From Longimonas sp046498435 (lineage in GTDB: Bacteria; Bacteroidota; Rhodothermia; Rhodothermales; Salinibacteraceae), in NCBI RefSeq assembly GCF_046498435.1, contig NZ_JAWOAR010000165.1, positions 1 to 12,377 on the forward strand: a stretch of 12,377 nt of DNA. The letters are read 5' to 3'. Positions 11,902 to 12,377 of this stretch are shown one piece after another; within the stretch, counting starts at the first letter, position 1, and each line of letters opens with the position of its first letter. The translations under genes and the position numbers were made by a program. A model generated the notes under the pieces. That model had not been told where the DNA came from, did no database searches, and was given only the letters and a program-made list of their open reading frames with translations.

Positions 11902-12377
11902 ATGTTTTTCAACTTCACGCAAGATGTGGCCATTGACCTGGGCACAGCCAACACGCTGATCTACATCCGTGGCGAGGACATTGTACTCAATGAGCCCAGC
12001 ATCGTCGCGGTAGATCACAGCACGCGCGAGGTGCGTGAAATTGGTCACGAGGCGCTTCAGATGCATGAGCGTACGCACAAAGACATCGAAACGATCTGGC
12101 CGCTTAAAGACGGCGTGATTGCCGACTTCAAGGTGGCCGAGCAGATGATTCGTGGCCTCATGCAGAAAGTGCGCCGCAACTGGTTCACCTCCATCCGGTC
12201 GATGGTGGTGTGCGTGCCCAGTGGCATTACCGAAGTCGAAAAGCGAGCCGTGCGCGACTCTGCCGAGCACGCTGGCGCGAAACGGGTACATCTCATCTCC
12301 GAGCCGATGGCCGCAGCGATTGGCATTGGGCTCGACGTCAGCGAAGCTGTGGGCAACATGGTTGTTGACATTGGCGG
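11902..12377 (+). CDS. mreB: Rod-shape-determining protein MreB, 5' part
   Basis: Bacterial actin that polymerises under the inner membrane and guides the elongation machinery for side-wall peptidoglycan; implies a rod-shaped or elongated cell. The first 158 residues are visible of about 340. MFFNFTQDVAIDLGTANTLI contains the phosphate-1 loop AIDLGTANT (10-18) and an amphipathic, Phe-rich N-terminus that can bind the membrane. Further landmarks are VLNEPSIVAVD (28-38), WPLKDGVIADFKVAEQMI (66-83), VPSGITEVEKRAV (105-117), SEPMAAAIG (133-141) and the beginning of phosphate-2, VVDIG. The start at 11902 is preceded by a T-rich tract and no Shine-Dalgarno. mreC, mreD and the penicillin-binding partner genes commonly follow but lie beyond the window. 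Confidence 0.97.
   Translation, partial: MFFNFTQDVAIDLGTANTLIYIRGEDIVLNEPSIVAVDHSTREVREIGHEALQMHERTHKDIETIWPLKDGVIADFKVAEQMIRGLMQKVRRNWFTSIRSMVVCVPSGITEVEKRAVRDSAEHAGAKRVHLISEPMAAAIGIGLDVSEAVGNMVVDIG

Noticed and set aside
11236..12291. Long minus-strand open frame spanning the end of purH, the gap and mreB (351 codons)
   Set aside because: It is antisense to purH and mreB for most of its length and shows no recognisable domain.

Overview
The window looks like a chromosomal segment of a pigmented, aerobic member of the Rhodothermota (the Salinibacter/Rhodothermus side of the old Bacteroidetes). The reasons are the GC-rich coding sequence, the lack of clear Shine-Dalgarno sequences before most starts, Bacteroidetes-like TAnnTTTG promoter elements in a few gaps, and above all a cruF-crtB-acyltransferase-cruG carotenoid cluster of the kind expected for acylated carotenoid glucosides such as salinixanthin. 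The lineage is an inference from gene content, not from a phylogeny. I see no rRNA, tRNA, CRISPR, insertion sequence, phage or plasmid genes.

Left part, minus strand (1-2955). Reading right to left: a WbqC-family protein (2955-2278), a 239-bp gap with a strong hairpin that would lie in the greA leader, greA (2038-1562), mtgA (1537-860) and a low-specificity threonine aldolase (789-1, cut by the window edge). The last three are close enough (24 and 70 bp gaps) to be one transcription unit.

Divergent control region (2956-3365). About 400 bp without a convincing gene, but with several palindromes and a perfect TAnnTTTG -7 element just before the carotenoid operon.

Carotenoid operon, plus strand (3366-7879). 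cruF (1',2'-hydratase), crtB (phytoene synthase), a PlsC-like acyltransferase and a secreted helical protein of unknown role overlap one another by 8, 4 and 4 nt, so they are probably translationally coupled. A CruG-type glycosyltransferase follows after 63 bp. CrtB makes the C40 backbone, CruF hydrates its open end, CruG would glycosylate the new hydroxyl, and the acyltransferase is a natural candidate to add the fatty acid to the sugar. Desaturase, cyclase and ketolase genes are not in the window.

Right part, plus strand (7921-12377). A small LapA-like two-helix membrane protein, an S66 LD-carboxypeptidase whose start codon lies in a 14-bp tandem duplication, then purN and purH (overlapping by 20 nt; steps 3, 9 and 10 of IMP synthesis), a 219-bp gap with weak hairpins, and the 5' part of mreB running off the window. 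mtgA, ldcA and mreB all act on the peptidoglycan wall but sit in separate transcription units.

The most interesting items are the acyltransferase and the secreted protein inside the carotenoid operon, the operator-like repeats over its promoter, the long hairpin before greA, and the duplicated start of the LD-carboxypeptidase gene.
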